Counted from the stretch's first letter, positions 49,665-62,144 are shown. The stretch: DNA of 64,000 bases from Prosapia bicincta (GCA_036971475.1 JBAIZL010000008.1:3508501-3572500), one strand, 5' to 3'. A program made the numbers and translations. The notes: generated by a model from the sequence alone, not told the origin.

Positions 49665-50075
49665 TAATAATAATAAGTTAATTCCTACTAAGCTCGACAA
49701 AGATTTTATTTTAGTCACTTTTTATTAAATAATTACAATTATTGTAAGTAAACTAACATAACCTATGCGTTAAACAGCTGTTCTACCACATAACCTATAA
49801 CATAAAATCAGCTGTTTTATGAAATCATATGCTATCACTTATTTTAAGCCAAATGGGACGAAATAACGATATTGCACACCTTGCCCCTTTTGTGAAAAGT
49901 TTTTCTCCCAAATAAACCTAAAATTAATTAATTAAATTTAATTGATGAATTAATATTTGAAAAATCTGTATTAACATCAAGTGTCATCCACTACAAGTTT
50001 AAAATATGTATTTGAACTTGTACAAGATATATATAAGGGGATTGAACTATTAGAGGGAATTTAATAAACCCAATT
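49665..50075 (+). repeat. R1 dispersed repeat, near full length
   Basis: The most complete + copy. It opens TTAATTCCTACTAAGCTCGA, has both CAGCTG sites, the CCAAATGGGACGAAAT and CTTGCCCCTTTTGTGAAAAG blocks, then ATTAACATCAAGTGTCATCC, and ends near GAACTATTAGAGGGAATTTA. No coding capacity, so it is non-autonomous. Confidence 0.75.
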
Positions 50076-50209
50076 TGCTAGCGTACTCGTGGGTGTTTAA
50101 TTAGAGGTGTTACTACCCTGGAATAAAACTGAAAGATGTGCCCCTTCAGTGCTGGTACTTCTAATGGGAACGATGATGACGGAAATTTGAGCTTCCTCTA
50201 AAAATGCAG

Positions 50210-50550
50210 TTAATGCGTCTTGGGTTTACTTGAGCCCCGACGCCATAGGGATGTGCCTGTTCGTGTGGGTTTCAAGGCCAAGTCGAGAAGAAAACAAAGA
50301 GTACTATCGCATTCCTCACGGTGCATTGGCTCGTTGCATCTGGCCTCATTCACATTGCAATTACTGCATTCAGTGTCAGCGAGAAAGTATACTCTCTCCG
50401 CCACTTCTACTGAACAAGTGTTCCGGAAGAGGGCAGAACTGTAATAAGCTAACACGTTGTCACAGTCACGGGGGTTGTGCGATTTACTCCGATTCAATAT
50501 ACATACATTTTAAATTTCATCAGATTTATTCCGCTCATCTAAAGTTGTAA
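50210..50550 (+). other. GC-richer segment with overlapping Cys-rich frames
   Basis: About 340 bp with higher GC than its flanks and open frames on both strands. From ATG at 50,251 the + frame gives several Cys/His pairs (SHCNYCIQCQRES, KCSGRGQNCNK). The minus frame has no ATG start. No recognised domain, no clear splice-site pair. It could be a non-coding conserved element, an unrecognised exon, or chance. Confidence 0.15.
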
Positions 50551-52207
50551 AAATTACTGTTTTTTGTCTCTTGAGAAAACATTTTGTTGGCAAACAACCC
50601 CACATCGGTAAACTATTTCATTTAATTTAATTCCACAAAAGATAAAACAAGTTTTGTGATAATACAAGTGAATCAGAGGCGCATCTAGAGTTTCATTTCG
50701 GCGGAGGTCAACTTTACTCTTCTAACAAAAATTTTAAAAGGTTTACATTTTACTTTTGATTGTTTAGAAATCCCGGTTTTTTACATGAATAATAATACAA
50801 ACAACCGTATCTAAGTGTAGAAAATAAGTGTAATTTACTAGTCACGAGGTTTTGGAATACAAATTAATATTAACAAAATACTTTTTATAAAAATACATTA
50901 ATTTTTTTGAAAAAAACAAAAACAATCATTGCTTCATATTATTACAAAGCATAATATTGAAAATAGTTCCATAAACGATACAAAATATTATGATTTTGGA
51001 TCCACCTTAAATTTATTAAAATGTGTAATAAAAATGATCAATTTGTATACGTCTCTTATACGTATACAAATATCTCGTCTCTTATACGTATCTTATCTGT
51101 ATACGTCCCCTCTGTATACGTCTCTTAAGTAAATTCTATTTTTCCTAAAGTTAACATGTACCCTTCTCCTTTCTATCCTTTCTATGTAAGACACAAGACT
51201 GGTTAAAAATGTTCTGTGTATTGCATGTAATAGTGTAGTGCGATTTAAAACACTTGCAAAAGACCAACAAAATAACATACAACTAGATCATTAATCAACA
51301 AACAAGTGCCAGCTGTCCACCTCCTACACCCACTGCTTTTACTTTACATTTCTGTTCTGTTTTATCCCTTTGGAAACTTGTGTACACTTTGTTTGCCAAA
51401 CATTTCCTTGTTTTTAACTAATACAAACAAACATTTAATGCCAAGTCCCAAGGGCCGTTCCCATCTATCTTGTATGCTCAGGTTGGATTTTTGTGAGACC
51501 TAAGAGAGGGGAAAGGAAACAATAGGGTGACCACTTCCGGTTCGCCTAAGTATTTCCGCTGCTGCACTCACTCACTGGAACGGGCAGGCTGCAGGATTCT
51601 TGAAGAAAAATTGGTTCAAACTTATCTGTACCGTTCTCGCTACAGCCTTTTGTGGTTTATTTAATTTCGATTCTAAATTCGTACTTAAAAGAAAACAACA
51701 CTAACTAAATATGGTAATGCATCAAAAAAGATTTATTCTACCTATGAAAGCTTTCGAAACGCTGAGAAGTCTAAAAACTGTGATTCTGTAAAATAGGTTA
51801 GTTTATCGCAACAGTGGCGCTTCTAGTGACAGATTGTCTAAAGCTTTCGTGATAACCGTGGCGACATCTTGCAGGATTTGCCAAAATTAGACGTACTATC
51901 ACTTGAACTTTAATTATAAACTCTAGGCTATATATAGACGTCAACAAGGTAGTGTGGTTGTGAAATGCGACAGTGCGGCACCGAAGCGGCGATAAGGTTT
52001 TGGAAAAGCTATCTCCAATGAGGCCCCAAGTTGGAGGAACAGGTGTTATGTAGTTGTACTCAGACAATAGGTACACACGCAAACGGATTTAGTGAAGGGA
52101 TCCACTCACCCGCCTTGGAGACTTTACTTACCCGAATTCTATAAATCTGTAACCTATGTTAACATAAAGCTAACGAAATTAAATGCCCTGCTTAATGTAA
52201 ATATTAT
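50551..52207. other. Stretch without recognised genes
   Basis: AT-rich apart from a short CGTATACGTCTCTTATACGT-type repeated phrase at 51,045-51,125, a small local tandem repeat of TATACGTCTCT. Confidence 0.4.
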
Positions 52208-52210
52208 TGT

Positions 52211-52272
<62 letters not shown>

Positions 52273-52283
52273 GTGCGTGTTTA
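52208..52283 (+). repeat. (GT)n microsatellite with CG step
   Basis: About 35 GT units with a GCGCGCG interruption, alternating purine-pyrimidine and hence Z-DNA-prone, about 270 bp upstream of the first E74 exon. Confidence 0.95.
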
Positions 52284-52555
52284 TGTACGACTAGATATTT
52301 ACATTGACATTTTTTTAAAAATCTGGTTACTATTTCCTAATAAACTAACCTGGTTACTATGACCTAACCTAAGAATTCTTATTCTCTTCCGAGATAATTC
52401 AGCCATTTATAACTTGTTTCGGTATTTTCAACACCATCTTCAATTTTTTTTGTGTAACCCAAACATATTTCATGATTTTACAAAACATTTGCCCGTGTAT
52501 AGCATTGGTATTACAGGAATATCGTGTATTTACAAGTTGTGCTCTTTTGTTGCAG

Positions 52556-52693
52556 TGGATACAGCTCCGCCCCCAGCCAGTGCTCCTTTGTTCATCAAGA
52601 GGGAAAGGGACGTCACAGGCGACCATAAAACCCTACTCCATGGCATCCTCAGCCAGCACCATGCTCTACTTAACTACAACCACTCAAATACTG
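52556..52693 (+). CDS. Eip74EF: Internal coding exon of E74 (Eip74EF) orthologue
   Basis: Seen: a 138-nt open segment between a strong acceptor (pyrimidine-rich tract ending TTTTGTTGCAG at 52,555) and a GTGAGG donor at 52,694. One base of the first codon comes from the previous exon and one base of the last codon is left over, so both introns are phase 1 and the exon is symmetric (46 codons). It encodes a Pro/Ala-rich start, then PLFIKRERD, KTLLHGILSQHHALL and NYNHSNTG. Known (from memory): Drosophila E74A has an acidic/hydrophobic LLHIKTEQ-type stretch, a PLLHNLLSG-type motif and then a Thr/Gly run directly before its SFPPSPADSGVSDV motif. The order here is the same. E74 is a nuclear ETS transcription factor in the early ecdysone response. 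This exon lies in the linker N-terminal to the ETS domain and probably contributes transactivation or interaction sequence. The exon length allows in-frame skipping. The call depends on joining to the exon at 63,219. Confidence 0.85.
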
Positions 52694-52924
52694 GTGAGGA
52701 GTAAACTTAAGCTTGGGGAATAGGGCTTCTTTCATCTTTCAGAGATGGTCCACCTTCTTCTAATTTAGGCGTCCCTTGAATTGCGCAGCCAATTTTTCTT
52801 AAAGTTTTCACAAATTTTTATGTTTGATGAAAATAATATCCTAGAATGTAAAGTAATTTAAGATCCCAAATACGATTTGAGCTTAGAGTAAAACGGTTCC
52901 GCTATTAAAATGTATTAATAATTA

Positions 52925-53213
52925 ATAAAAACAAAAATAGTTTAAAGTCAAATTTACTTAGGTCAACAAAAATGGTATTTATTAACTTTTTATTATTACA
53001 ATCCTTATAAATAAAATAACATAACGTGCGTTAAACTATGCGTTAAAACAGCTGTACTACCACATAACCTATAACATAAAATCAGCTGTATTATGAAGTC
53101 ATATGTTGTCACATATTCTAAGCCAAATGGACGGATATATTGCATACCTAAATTTAATAAATGTATTATTATTTGAAAAACTGTATCAACATCAAGTGTT
53201 ATCCACTAAAAGT
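52925..53213 (+). repeat. R1 dispersed repeat, truncated by (TA)n
   Basis: 5' half with AAAACAGCTGTACTACCACA and AATCAGCTGTATTATGAAGT, then ATCAACATCAAGTGTTATCC. It runs directly into (TA)n at 53,214. Confidence 0.7.
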
Positions 53214-53274
<61 letters not shown>

Positions 53275-53346
53275 AGAGTATGAATAGAATTAATTAAAAT
53301 ATACAATAAATCAACAAAAACGTTAACTTCAATGAATACAGCCTTA

Positions 53347-53407
<61 letters not shown>

Positions 53408-53496
53408 GAGAGAGAGAGAGAGGGAGAGTATGAATAGAATTAATTAAAATATACAATAAATCAACAAAAACGTTAACTTCAATGAATACAGCCTTA

Positions 53497-53545
<49 letters not shown>
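53214..53545 (+). repeat. Tandem duplication of a (TA)n-(GA)n unit
   Basis: A ~160-bp unit occurs twice: (TA)n, CA(GA)n, GGGAGAGTATGAATAGAATT, AATTAAAATATACAATAAAT, then ACTTCAATGAATACAGCCTT and a new (TA)n. Copies start near 53,214 and 53,350. Unique parts look identical; only microsatellite lengths differ. Confidence 0.9.
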
Positions 53546-53547
<2 letters not shown>

Positions 53548-53758
53548 GTTAATATATTACTATTGTAAATACTTTTATCCACCACTAAGTGCAATAATTT
53601 TACCTTGTGTGATGAGGCACCTTTCGGTCATTTGACCATTGTATTGCACAGTGATTCGACAATGGTCAAATGACCGAAAGGTGCCTCATCACACAAGGTA
53701 TACTTATTGCACTTAGTGCTGGATAAAAGTATTTACAATAGTAATATATTAACTTCAT
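53543..53758. repeat. Near-perfect hairpin, 100-bp arms, 16-bp loop
   Basis: Arms 53,543-53,642 and 53,659-53,758 are reverse complements except a few positions around the two AAGTGCAATAA segments. The stem top pairs GGTCATTTGACCATTGT with ACAATGGTCAAATGACC. (TA)n blocks lie on both sides. It resembles a short fold-back element or a hairpin RNA locus. Confidence 0.9.
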
Positions 53759-53811
53759 AAAGTCAGTGCAACGGTAAAATAATGGACAACGTAAAATATT
53801 AAGATATATAT

Positions 53812-53812
53812 G

Positions 53813-53864
<52 letters not shown>
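53812..53864. repeat. (TA)n microsatellite
   Basis: About 52 bp of alternating TA, right flank of the hairpin region. A degenerate CTGAAGATGAC...CACTGAGACGC motif follows at 53,933-53,965, similar in outline to hammerhead-like cores noted elsewhere. Confidence 0.9.
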
Positions 53865-53868
<4 letters not shown>

Positions 53869-54649
53869 TATTTATTTAATTATTATACACACTCACGCGC
53901 TTTGAAGTTATAGTTATAATTCTTATCAGCTTACTGAAGATGACAACTTTGCCACTGAGACGCTTTTGAATAATAAAATAAACTACAGTTTCTGTTATTC
54001 ATTATTTTAACAAGTAAATATAAATGAAATAACTTAGCAACACGGAATGTATATCGAAGACTGTGACTACATCCAGTTACTGTGAAGCAGTAGTGAGGAC
54101 TCGTGTCTCACTGTTACAATTGGGGTTGGAATTTTGCAAAAAACTAGAAAAAGCTTTGTTAAATTGGTTTTAATAAATTACACCGATAAAGGCCACGCGT
54201 ATTGTGTCACTTCTATTGATACCTCCAATAAAATCCTCAAAATCGGGAAAACTACCCCTTTCGACCCCTTTCTGCAGATGCCCGACAGATGTTTCCGTCG
54301 GCAAATATTTCCAACAAACAACGCAAAATCCGCCCCAAAAGAGTTGAGAAGCACCTGGTACAACCCCTTGACGTAATATTTTCAGTTTTTACCCTTTCCA
54401 GTTGCGTGGACCGAACATTTATTCGTTTTGGGGTAGAAAAGCTGGTTTTGATGTCGACGGAACGCCACCCCTTTTCACTGCACCCTTGTGGTGGTGCCGA
54501 GGTGTCAACAAAGGGGTAGTGGACTTCAATAGGGACGAGTTTAGAAAAAATCTTTTATATGTAAAGTTGATTGTTTATGCGATTAGTGAGGGAAATAATA
54601 GGTTTGGCGCGGCTAAGTAAATCTCAATGACACACGGACTTCGTAGTAG

Positions 54650-55290
54650 TTTTATTATATTTTTGTTTGAGTTCCTCTTCCTTTATCTCTTTCTGTTTTA
54701 CATTTATTTCGTTATGTTTTAAAAGTATATCTATCTTTTTGTTTATATTCATCTTTCCTTATCTGCTTCGGCTGTACATTTTATTTCGTTGCACTTTTAA
54801 GATCTGTTTATCTTTTTGTTGAATACATTCTTCTTTATCTGTTTCTGCTGCAGACTTTATTTCTTTATATTTTCAAGATCTGTCTTATCTTTTTCTTTAA
54901 TACATCATTCTTTATCTGTTTCTACTGCAGACTCTATTTTGTTGTACTTTTAAAGATCTATCTATTTTTTTAATGTTCCTTCTTCTTTCTTAATATCGTT
55001 CGGCTAAAGATTTTATTTCGTTGTAATTTTAAGATCCATCAATTTTTTTCTTTGTATTCCTATTTCCTTCTTTATGTCTTTGTGTTACACATTTTATTTC
55101 GTTGTACTTCTAACACCTATTTATCTTTTTGTTTAATTAATTTTTCTTTCTCTTTCTGCTATAGGCCTACATGTTATTTCATTGTACTTATAAGGTCTAT
55201 TTATTTTTTGTTTATATTCATCATGATTTAACTCTTTCTGATGCACATTTTTTTCGTTATATTTTCAAGATCTATCTGTGTTACCTACCA
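54650..55290 (+). repeat. Degenerate T-rich ~78-bp minisatellite
   Basis: About eight imperfect units. Each has a TTATTTCGTTGTACTTTTAA-like core followed by GATCTATYTATCTTTTTGTT and a TTCTTTATCTGTTTCTGCTG segment. Cores start near 54,700, 54,778, 54,854, 54,933, 55,009, 55,089, 55,170 and 55,245. Strong strand asymmetry (T/C-rich on +). Confidence 0.85.
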
Positions 55291-55964
55291 ATCATTTTAC
55301 TTATATTCATCTTCTGATACTCAGAGGCCAATATCATCTTAGTCCTGTCCAGATATACAGAGGTTAGCACTACACGAGGTCTCTCCGACGCCCAGATGTC
55401 AACGTCATACGAGATCCCTCTTTTGCCCACAAGACAGTTTCTTCTTTTAAAACAAATCCTTCAGAAAATATGTTTTGAAATAAATCTTTGAATTGCTAAT
55501 TTAATTTGTTTCCTGTGCTCCGGATAGCAATATTACTCAGCAATACGTCATTGGGAACAGCCGTCAGAGAGCACGTGCTGTGGACAGGAAGGGGTGTAAA
55601 GTTGCACAATGCGCCGGCCCAAAGGGTTTACGAATTTTTGGAAAGCAGCTTCGACCCTACCAGCTGCCCCTGTTTACGCAACTGCAAATAAGGGGATGGG
55701 ATTAGATGTCTTCTATTCGCATCTGCTATAGATTCGTGTTAGTACGAGTATGTTTCAGTATTTACTTAGAAACAATGTTACAATCGTAAAGTTACCAACT
55801 GAAGTAACTTCGGGGGTGAAAAGTTCAGCAAAATAGCGTGTTGAAGCATCTTTGCAACATCTGTCAATTTGTAACCTGTCCGTGCTTCCATACTTCTGCC
55901 AATCATATTTTTTAAAGGGATTTTTATTGTATTTACATTTAGTTTAATAAGTTTTAATTCTCAT

Positions 55965-56400
55965 TTCCTTCTATTAGTTCACACTCTCCTTATATATGTC
56001 TTGTGCAAATTTTCAATAGTTGATAAAATACATTTTTATCTATCCACTCTAGTTAAAATACATTTTTTTAAACATGTAGTGGATAACACTGTTTAATACA
56101 TTTTAAAAAAAATAATAATTAATTAAACTTAATACTGAATTAATTTTAGTTTTATATGGGAGAAAAACCTTTCTCAAAACGGACAATGTATCCAATATAG
56201 TTATTTCTTCCCATTTGGTTTAAAATAAGTAATAACATGTGATTTAATGAAACAGCTGATTTTATGTTATAGGTTATGTGGTAGCTGTTTTAACGCATAG
56301 GTTATGTTACTTTATTTATATTAATTGTAATTATTTAATAAAAAGTAACTAAAATAAAATTCATCTTTGTTGGCCTAAGTAGGAATTGATTTAAGAGATT
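55965..56400 (-). repeat. R1 dispersed repeat, near full length, reverse
   Basis: Begins with the tail complement TTCCTTCTATTAGTTCACAC, then the shared body, TGAAACAGCTGATTTTATGT and AGCTGTTTTAACGCATAGGT, ending near AAGTAGGAATTGATTTAAG. Confidence 0.75.
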
Positions 56401-56734
56401 TTTGTTTATATTATTTGTTTTTTATAATGTTGTTTGTTCCGAGAAATCGATTTAAAAACTTTAAATGTTTTTTATAAATTATTTTCATTTTATACAAACG
56501 ATTGAAAACTCAAACAATTATAATTAGTTTTCTAATTTTTTTTTTTAAATACGCCCAACTAATGTTAACACATTGTCCTTATAAAATTGTTTGGCCGTTG
56601 CAAGTCCAAGCATTGATTTCGTGTATATTTATAGACGTAGTCTCCTTAAAAAACGTTAGAGAGAACACGTTTAGCCGGACAGGAAATACTGCAACACCGG
56701 CGTTAGAAACCTTTCACCTCCGAGGGGAGATAAT

Positions 56735-56855
56735 GGACATTGGTCAAGCCTTGACCTTATAACGTGCGGATCGTGGGACTCATTCCTAGACGCATCCCTA
56801 AGCTAGTAGCCACTGGTCAGCTATCTAGTCTGACCACTGTGCCATCTCTTTTGTT
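56735..56855 (-). repeat. Possible tRNA-derived SINE fragment
   Basis: On the minus strand an A-box-like TGGCACAGTGGTCAGAC is followed about 50 nt later by a weak B-box region (GAGTCCCACGATCC). The segment is GC-richer than its surroundings. Confidence 0.3.
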
Positions 56856-57302
56856 TGACCCTCTTCCCCCTTCTCTCCATGTTTCCTAATTCGTTGGAAT
56901 CGTTCCTTTAGTATTAATTCGTTTCCCGTCGTAGGAGTTACTCCTTTGTCCGTTGTCCTCCCCTTTCTCCGTGCTTCCTAATGGTTCTATTCTTCCGTTT
57001 CCGTTACACGGCTGGCGACCTTTTCAAGTGCGGTAGCAGTGCGGACTTGTTACGTCACTCTGTGACACATTAAACGAACTTACCAATTATTTCCCGCCAT
57101 AAAGGCATCTTCGGTTACCTATAAATCATTCTTCATGTAATTATAGATATACTAGGCCTACTTGTTATTCCTAGTGGGATAGCTGTTTTAATCGTTTGGA
57201 TCGAATTTTGTAAATACTGGGACAGGTTATTAACGTTAAGATTATTTGTCAATCATGTTTTTTTCAGTTCCTTTCATTAGCCCACACTCTCCTTATATAG
57301 CC

Positions 57303-57392
57303 TACACACACACACACACACACACACACACCACACACACACACATACACACACACACACACCACACACACACACATACACCACACACACAC

Positions 57393-57452
<60 letters not shown>
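57303..57452 (+). repeat. (CA)n then (TA)n microsatellite
   Basis: (CA)n interrupted by CCAC and ATAC steps (57,303-57,408) followed by (TA)n to 57,452. It lies inside the split SINE. Confidence 0.95.
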
Positions 57453-57457
<5 letters not shown>

Positions 57458-57622
57458 TTTTAAGATTAAATAATAATGTAGATTCTTAGTATTGTAATTG
57501 CTGAGGATGTTGGTAATGTCAACCAACGAAAAGCTTTGAATGTATTATTCAATAAATTAAATATTCCTGTATTAGTGTATATTATTTAATCTTAAAAATA
57601 TTCTAACAGGAAAACACATTTG

Positions 57623-58137
<515 letters not shown>

Positions 58138-58784
58138 CAAATGTTTAGTCGTTAATAAAATACTTTTTATTCATCCACTCGAATTTAAATATATTGGTTC
58201 AAACCCGTAGGGGATGACATTTGATGTTAATACAGTTTTTAAAAAATATTTACTCATTAATTAAATTAAAAGCTTATGTCTCGGTCTGGTTCGAACTGAA
58301 TGACTACGTGTTTGAAATCCAGCACTTGGCACTGAGCCAACTTTCCCACAGCTAAAATATGTTGTTTTAAAGATGTATATGAAATTATAAGGGAAATTTT
58401 CCTTGTAATAATAACGCATTACAAGAGATGGATAGATTAAAAAATTATAAATCACCATTAGCTTCATTAATTAGAAACGAAATAATAGGAAGCGAATAAA
58501 TAGTAACCAACAAAAATAATAGTCCAAACACCAAATACTGTATAGAGAGGAAAATTGCAAGGAAATTCGCTTTCTACTTTGCTACTTAATATTGTGGTTC
58601 TATTTTCTGTATGTACATATTTTTATTAATTGTACTACTTTTAAAAATACGTAACTAAGTGAATACGTAATTCCTTACTTGCTGACGCGTTTCAAAACAT
58701 TCGTTCCTTTTACGAAGCTAACCCTCTACTCTACTTAAAAGTAGTTTAATCAGTGAATTCAAGAAGATTACATCGAGAAACTTT

Positions 58785-58875
58785 TATATTAATTGTAGTT
58801 ATAAAATAAAAACTAACTAAAATAATTTTTATTTTTTTGTTCTTAGTAGGAATTTACTTAGATTTTTTTATATTA
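58785..58875 (-). repeat. R1 5'-end fragment, reverse
   Basis: Short remnant with AAAACTAACTAAAATAATTT and TTAGTAGGAATTTACTTAGA, the complement of the R1 5' end. Confidence 0.5.
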
Positions 58876-60322
58876 GGGCCTACTAGTTTCAGAAAATAAA
58901 ATAAAATGTGTTTTAAACTTTAAAAAAAATTTGTTTTAAAAATTAACAAAATTTAAATCATGTTAATTCATTTGCGTTATAAGTGTTTTCAGTTTTAATT
59001 TCAGACAAACAGGCCTTTACTCCATTCGGAAGCATTTCTCCGTACTGTGGATGTCCTCCCTCGTACCCAGCTACAGTTCCTACTGGCCTGCAAGCCTGCT
59101 CGTGCTTGCACTACTGTATTCTATGTTCCTGGCCTTATAACGTGGATTCGTAGTCCGTGGTTTATCGCGGTATTTCCAAATCTTCACGTTTACACGGGGG
59201 TTGCGTATGATTGTGGATGCAACGCAAACCAGTATCGCCGGTGAAAAGTAAGTAACGAACCGTTGCTTCGGGAGCCGTGATGAGCCGGTTTGTTGACCGT
59301 TAGTTACCCCCTCCCCGCACGCAGCATCCTTTCTTCCCCCACCCCTATTCTTCTGTCTTGCTCATGACAACTGAATCAAATCGATGCTGGTTTTTGCACT
59401 GGTGGACGCCACAACAGCGCCCGCCAGCTGCAGTACACTTCATTACAGACTTTATCTCGCCTGTTTACACATCTCAATCGCCGGCCGGGTCTGAATACTT
59501 TCACTCGAGCACAAGCTATTTACGTTATCAAAAGTTTCTGAATTATCTTCCAAAAGCGTAAAATATACCATATTTTGTATAAAAATCACTACCAGCATTC
59601 CCGTATGCGCCAAAATAAACAGTACTGAAACAGAATCAGCTGTAGTTTCTCGATCAGCTGTGCCGACTTTGATTGTTGCCGCGTATTCGTGTTTACGTAT
59701 TTAATTTGAGGTTAGTTTTTGCTGACATGGTGCTAACTACTGCAGAGAAAACTTTTATCGTAGCGTATTATTTTCGCTCATAAGACCTCACAACCCATCT
59801 TCGCCAAAATGAAGCATAACCCAAATTTTGGAATGTTGCCTCAAATTGAACGAAGGTCTTATAGAACATGTTTACACGAGAGTCTAACCGATTTAGCTTC
59901 TTTTTACTCGTATTTGTTTGTAAAACTATATAAATAAAATAAAATGAAATCAAATAATCCTACAACTGTTTATTTTGGCGCGTACGGTATTTGTTGACGT
60001 CTGTCTGCGGATTTACTCATCGCTACAAAGCTTTTGTAGTGTCCATGGCGGGGCTAGACGCCTAATGACCATGCACAAACCTGGTCGCTGAAATTTGAAT
60101 AACAAGACGCCGCTGTTGTATATTGCGACTCATAAACAAGGATTATAGCTGACCGCCCCGTCAGGACTGGTCCGGCCGGCCAACGGTCACTGCTAATGAC
60201 TTGGGTCCCTCCACTGCACAATTATTCACAAAGTGGATTTTATTGAAATCCAGTTTATACGATTTACTCTATTCCCGTGTGTTCTTATGATTAAAATATA
60301 AAACACATGTTTTATCCAATAG
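58876..60322. other. Intron stretch without recognised features
   Basis: GC-rich patches at 59,030-59,290 and 60,040-60,200 inside the E74 intron. The frame at 59,047-59,244 has no family signature. Possible regulatory DNA, unproven. Confidence 0.35.
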
Positions 60323-60740
60323 AAAGATCCTCCACTATCAGATGCTAACGGAATTATCATTCCTTATGAAAATAATGCTAAATATCTACATCAGTGAAAA
60401 CACCACATCAAGAAAAAGAAGGAGGAATTAAATATCAAATATCGTAAGTACTATTGGAGCCCACTGTGGGGATGTGGAAAGGAATCCAATGTAGAAATTC
60501 TTCAGATATTCCAAAATAAACTACTGAGAAATACGGAGAAATACTATGTGAAAAACAAAGATATTCACCGATATCTGAATATCCCAACGATAACAGAAGA
60601 GATAAAAAGATGGACTTCATCTTCATCCAAGTCCAGTAGCTCTTCAACTTCTCGATAGCCAGTGCTTGGTTAGACGATTGAAGAGAACCAAACCATTTGA
60701 GCTGGTATGCTGTAGTGTTGTGCTAGTTCTAATCAAATAT
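60323..60740 (+). pseudogene. Jockey-type LINE reverse transcriptase C-terminal fossil
   Basis: Frame from 60,323: LSDANGIIIPYENNAKYL, a gap at a stop (60,395), then KHHIKKKKEELNIKYRKYYW, SPLWGCGKESNVEILQIFQN, KLLRNTEKYYVKNKDIHRYL and NIPTITEEIKR. A frameshift near 60,612 is followed by LHLHPSPVALQLLDSQ and VRRLKRTKPFELV. Known: Jockey-clade elements carry exactly this series (KYLG..LD..L.W..HI, YW......LWG.A..SNI...Q.FQN..LR, then RDL.IPT and HPNPLA..LLD, RRLKR.KP.EL). The expected segments between KYL and KHH and between YYW and SPLWG are missing, so it has internal deletions as well as a stop and frameshift. Confidence 0.85.
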
Positions 60741-62144
60741 ATGTAATTGACAATGTCCAGACAAGAGAGTTAACGGGTACTTTAGTTATATGAGAATTTA
60801 ATGCAAGAATAGTCAATGGTTGGTCTAATAAGACCAGTTTTTATATTAAAAAAACAGTTCTTTAAAAGTTAGGCGTCATTAGGAATCTAAGAAATGAAAT
60901 GAACACTAAAGTCCATTGCACGAAAACGGGCGGGTGGCCTGTTTAGCGCTGTTGCCAAGTATGGAATAGGCTTTGCGAGGTATGGTAGAAAGTCGCTTAC
61001 GCCTGAGCACTAATTGGCAAGCCTGAACGATCAGTGTTACCTAGTTCGAGCGTTGGATTGTCAGTTTATCGCCTGTCGGTGACGCTGCCTCTTTGGTCAT
61101 CCGCCTGATTTCGTGCAGTGGACTTGTCGCGCTTGTAACGTGCCGCTGTTCTTAATATTTCTAGTATACCTACTCTCTGTTGGGGATGTAGAAGAGTGTC
61201 TAGGCGCTCGCCCTTGTGTGCTAGGGAAGGAATGTTGCATGGGACGAACTGGGAGTTGCGTCGTCAATCCGTCCCTGCTTTCAACCACGAGCGAGGAGAA
61301 CAAGAAGTTCAACTGTTCAACGAAAGTTTTATAGTTTTTAGTAGAAGATGACATGACAAGCTTCCTCTAGCCACTGGATCCTTAGCATGCATCCTTGTGC
61401 AGCAGGTTGCCAATAAAGCAAAATATTATTCCAGTTATCTCTCTGTGTTGCCGGATTGGCCAAGTTATCTCGGTGCCTAATTCGCGACCCACTACAGTTG
61501 TAACCGATGTTGCGTCATGTATTCTTACCGGAAGTGGAGTATTGCGTCATGGCGTCAGACAGCTTCCGGTTCCACATAGTGTACGTGTTGCGGTAGAGAT
61601 TACGCACTGCACTGGTAGACATGTTAGATTTCTCGGAAATGGAAAGGTTAGTGATAAAACCTACCTTGTATGTCAAACGTCAAACAAGATATCGTTTTGT
61701 CAAAATATTTCAAACATTTTTTACTTAGGCATTGTCACGAATGTAGGCATCTGTCTGTGTTGACTATAAATCCAAAATAGTGACAAAATAAATATATTTA
61801 TATATTATAATGCTTTATATACACTTGAGCCTGTATTTTAATACAGTCTAAGAACTTAGTGGATACAATGATTGTAAAAATTACAATATTTGGTTTCCGG
61901 AAAGCTGTAATCAGAGCCAGACGTCCGACAAAACACTCTGTAGGCAGTAGGTCTGGCCATCGGGGCTAATGCGTTACCATGCCCGGGTTTTTGGTGCTTG
62001 ACACACTTTAGAGGCAAATAGAACGAACCATTGCCCAGCCAAGAATCAGTCCCTATTATAAGAACGTCCCGACAACTGGTTCGCTGTCCTTTTCAAGACT
62101 GGAAACAAATTAAATTTTACAAAGCCAGTAGTATAAACAAAAGT
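60741..62144. other. Intron stretch without recognised features
   Basis: Frames at 61,113-61,334 and 61,395-61,763 show no family signature and no paired splice sites. 60,900-61,270 is GC-richer than the flanks. Confidence 0.35.

Noticed and set aside
1..52555. Upstream E74 exons (E74A or E74B N-terminus)
   Set aside because: I looked for the conserved E74A start and the acidic N-terminal motifs and found none that I could support in this window.
60435..60647. 70-codon minus-strand frame
   Set aside because: It is the antisense shadow of the Jockey-type LINE remnant.
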